Below are positions 33,284-33,345 of a stretch of DNA of 33,345 bases, piece by piece. The stretch's first letter is position 1; each line of letters begins with the position of its first letter. Both the position numbers and the translations under genes were made by a program. The notes under the pieces were generated by a model. That model did no database searches. It was given only the letters and a program-made list of their open reading frames with translations, and was not told where the DNA came from. The stretch lies in NCBI RefSeq assembly GCF_002234405.1, contig NZ_NMQT01000037.1, forward strand, positions 1 through 33,345, written 5' to 3'. This DNA is from Amycolatopsis thailandensis (GTDB lineage: Bacteria; Actinomycetota; Actinomycetes; Mycobacteriales; Pseudonocardiaceae).

Positions 33284-33345
33284 ATCGCCACGTTCGCCCC
33301 AGACGCACCAGCGGCCACAGCGGCCACAGCGGCTGCGCGTGAAGG

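Overview
The window is high-GC actinobacterial chromosome, most likely from an Amycolatopsis-like member of the Pseudonocardiaceae. This is inferred from the strong G/C third-position bias, frequent GTG starts, leaderless -10-to-start spacing, an actinobacterial integration host factor, BldD, and a core gene order that resembles both Streptomyces (efp-nusB-bldD-pyrR-pyrBC-carAB-pyrF-mihF-gmk-rpoZ-coaBC-metK-priA-fmt-rsmB-rpe) and mycobacteria. No species can be fixed from the sequence alone. No tRNA, rRNA, CRISPR array, insertion sequence or prophage gene was seen.

Layout from left to right. 72-3785 (minus strand): rpe, ribE, ribBA, ribH and a small PH-domain membrane protein. ribD, which mycobacteria have between rpe and the other rib genes, is absent here. 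3786-8514 (plus strand): an accessory block with a NarL-type two-component system, a secreted PhoA-type alkaline phosphatase behind a possible PHO box, and a secreted penicillin-binding-type serine hydrolase. 8511-11373 (minus): fmt, rsmB and a small HFCD-type flavoprotein, each overlapping the next by four bases. 11616-14913: divergent genes for a secreted gamma-glutamyltranspeptidase and a secreted pyroglutamyl-peptidase-like protein whose predicted nucleophilic Cys is Ser. 14986-19875 (minus): priA, metK, coaBC. 20038-21275 (minus): mihF-gmk-rpoZ. 21383-29989 (minus): the pyrimidine operon pyrR-pyrB-pyrC-(membrane protein)-carA-carB-pyrF, with almost every junction overlapping, headed by a leader that carries a PyrR-binding RNA motif next to the ribosome binding site. 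30250-30738 (plus): bldD, divergent from pyrR. 30919-33076 (minus): pepQ, efp, nusB.

Functionally this is mostly housekeeping: UMP synthesis, riboflavin, CoA and SAM cofactors, translation initiation and elongation factors, rRNA methylation, nucleoid structure, transcription (omega, NusB) and development (BldD). The four plus-strand genes at 3926-8514 and the ggt/C15-like pair at 11616-14913 look like accessory insertions into that conserved order, and most of their products are exported hydrolases.

The less ordinary content is mainly non-coding: the PyrR RNA motif, several long perfect hairpins between genes, a recurring GTGAAGG...CCTTCAC hairpin family, a 21-base tandem/inverted repeat upstream of priA, and a recurrent TCC-NNN-GTG-GAC coding word that forces A/T-ending codons. 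No gap between genes exceeds 300 bases; the longest are 17083-17355 and 33077-33345, and both are filled by repeats or hairpins.
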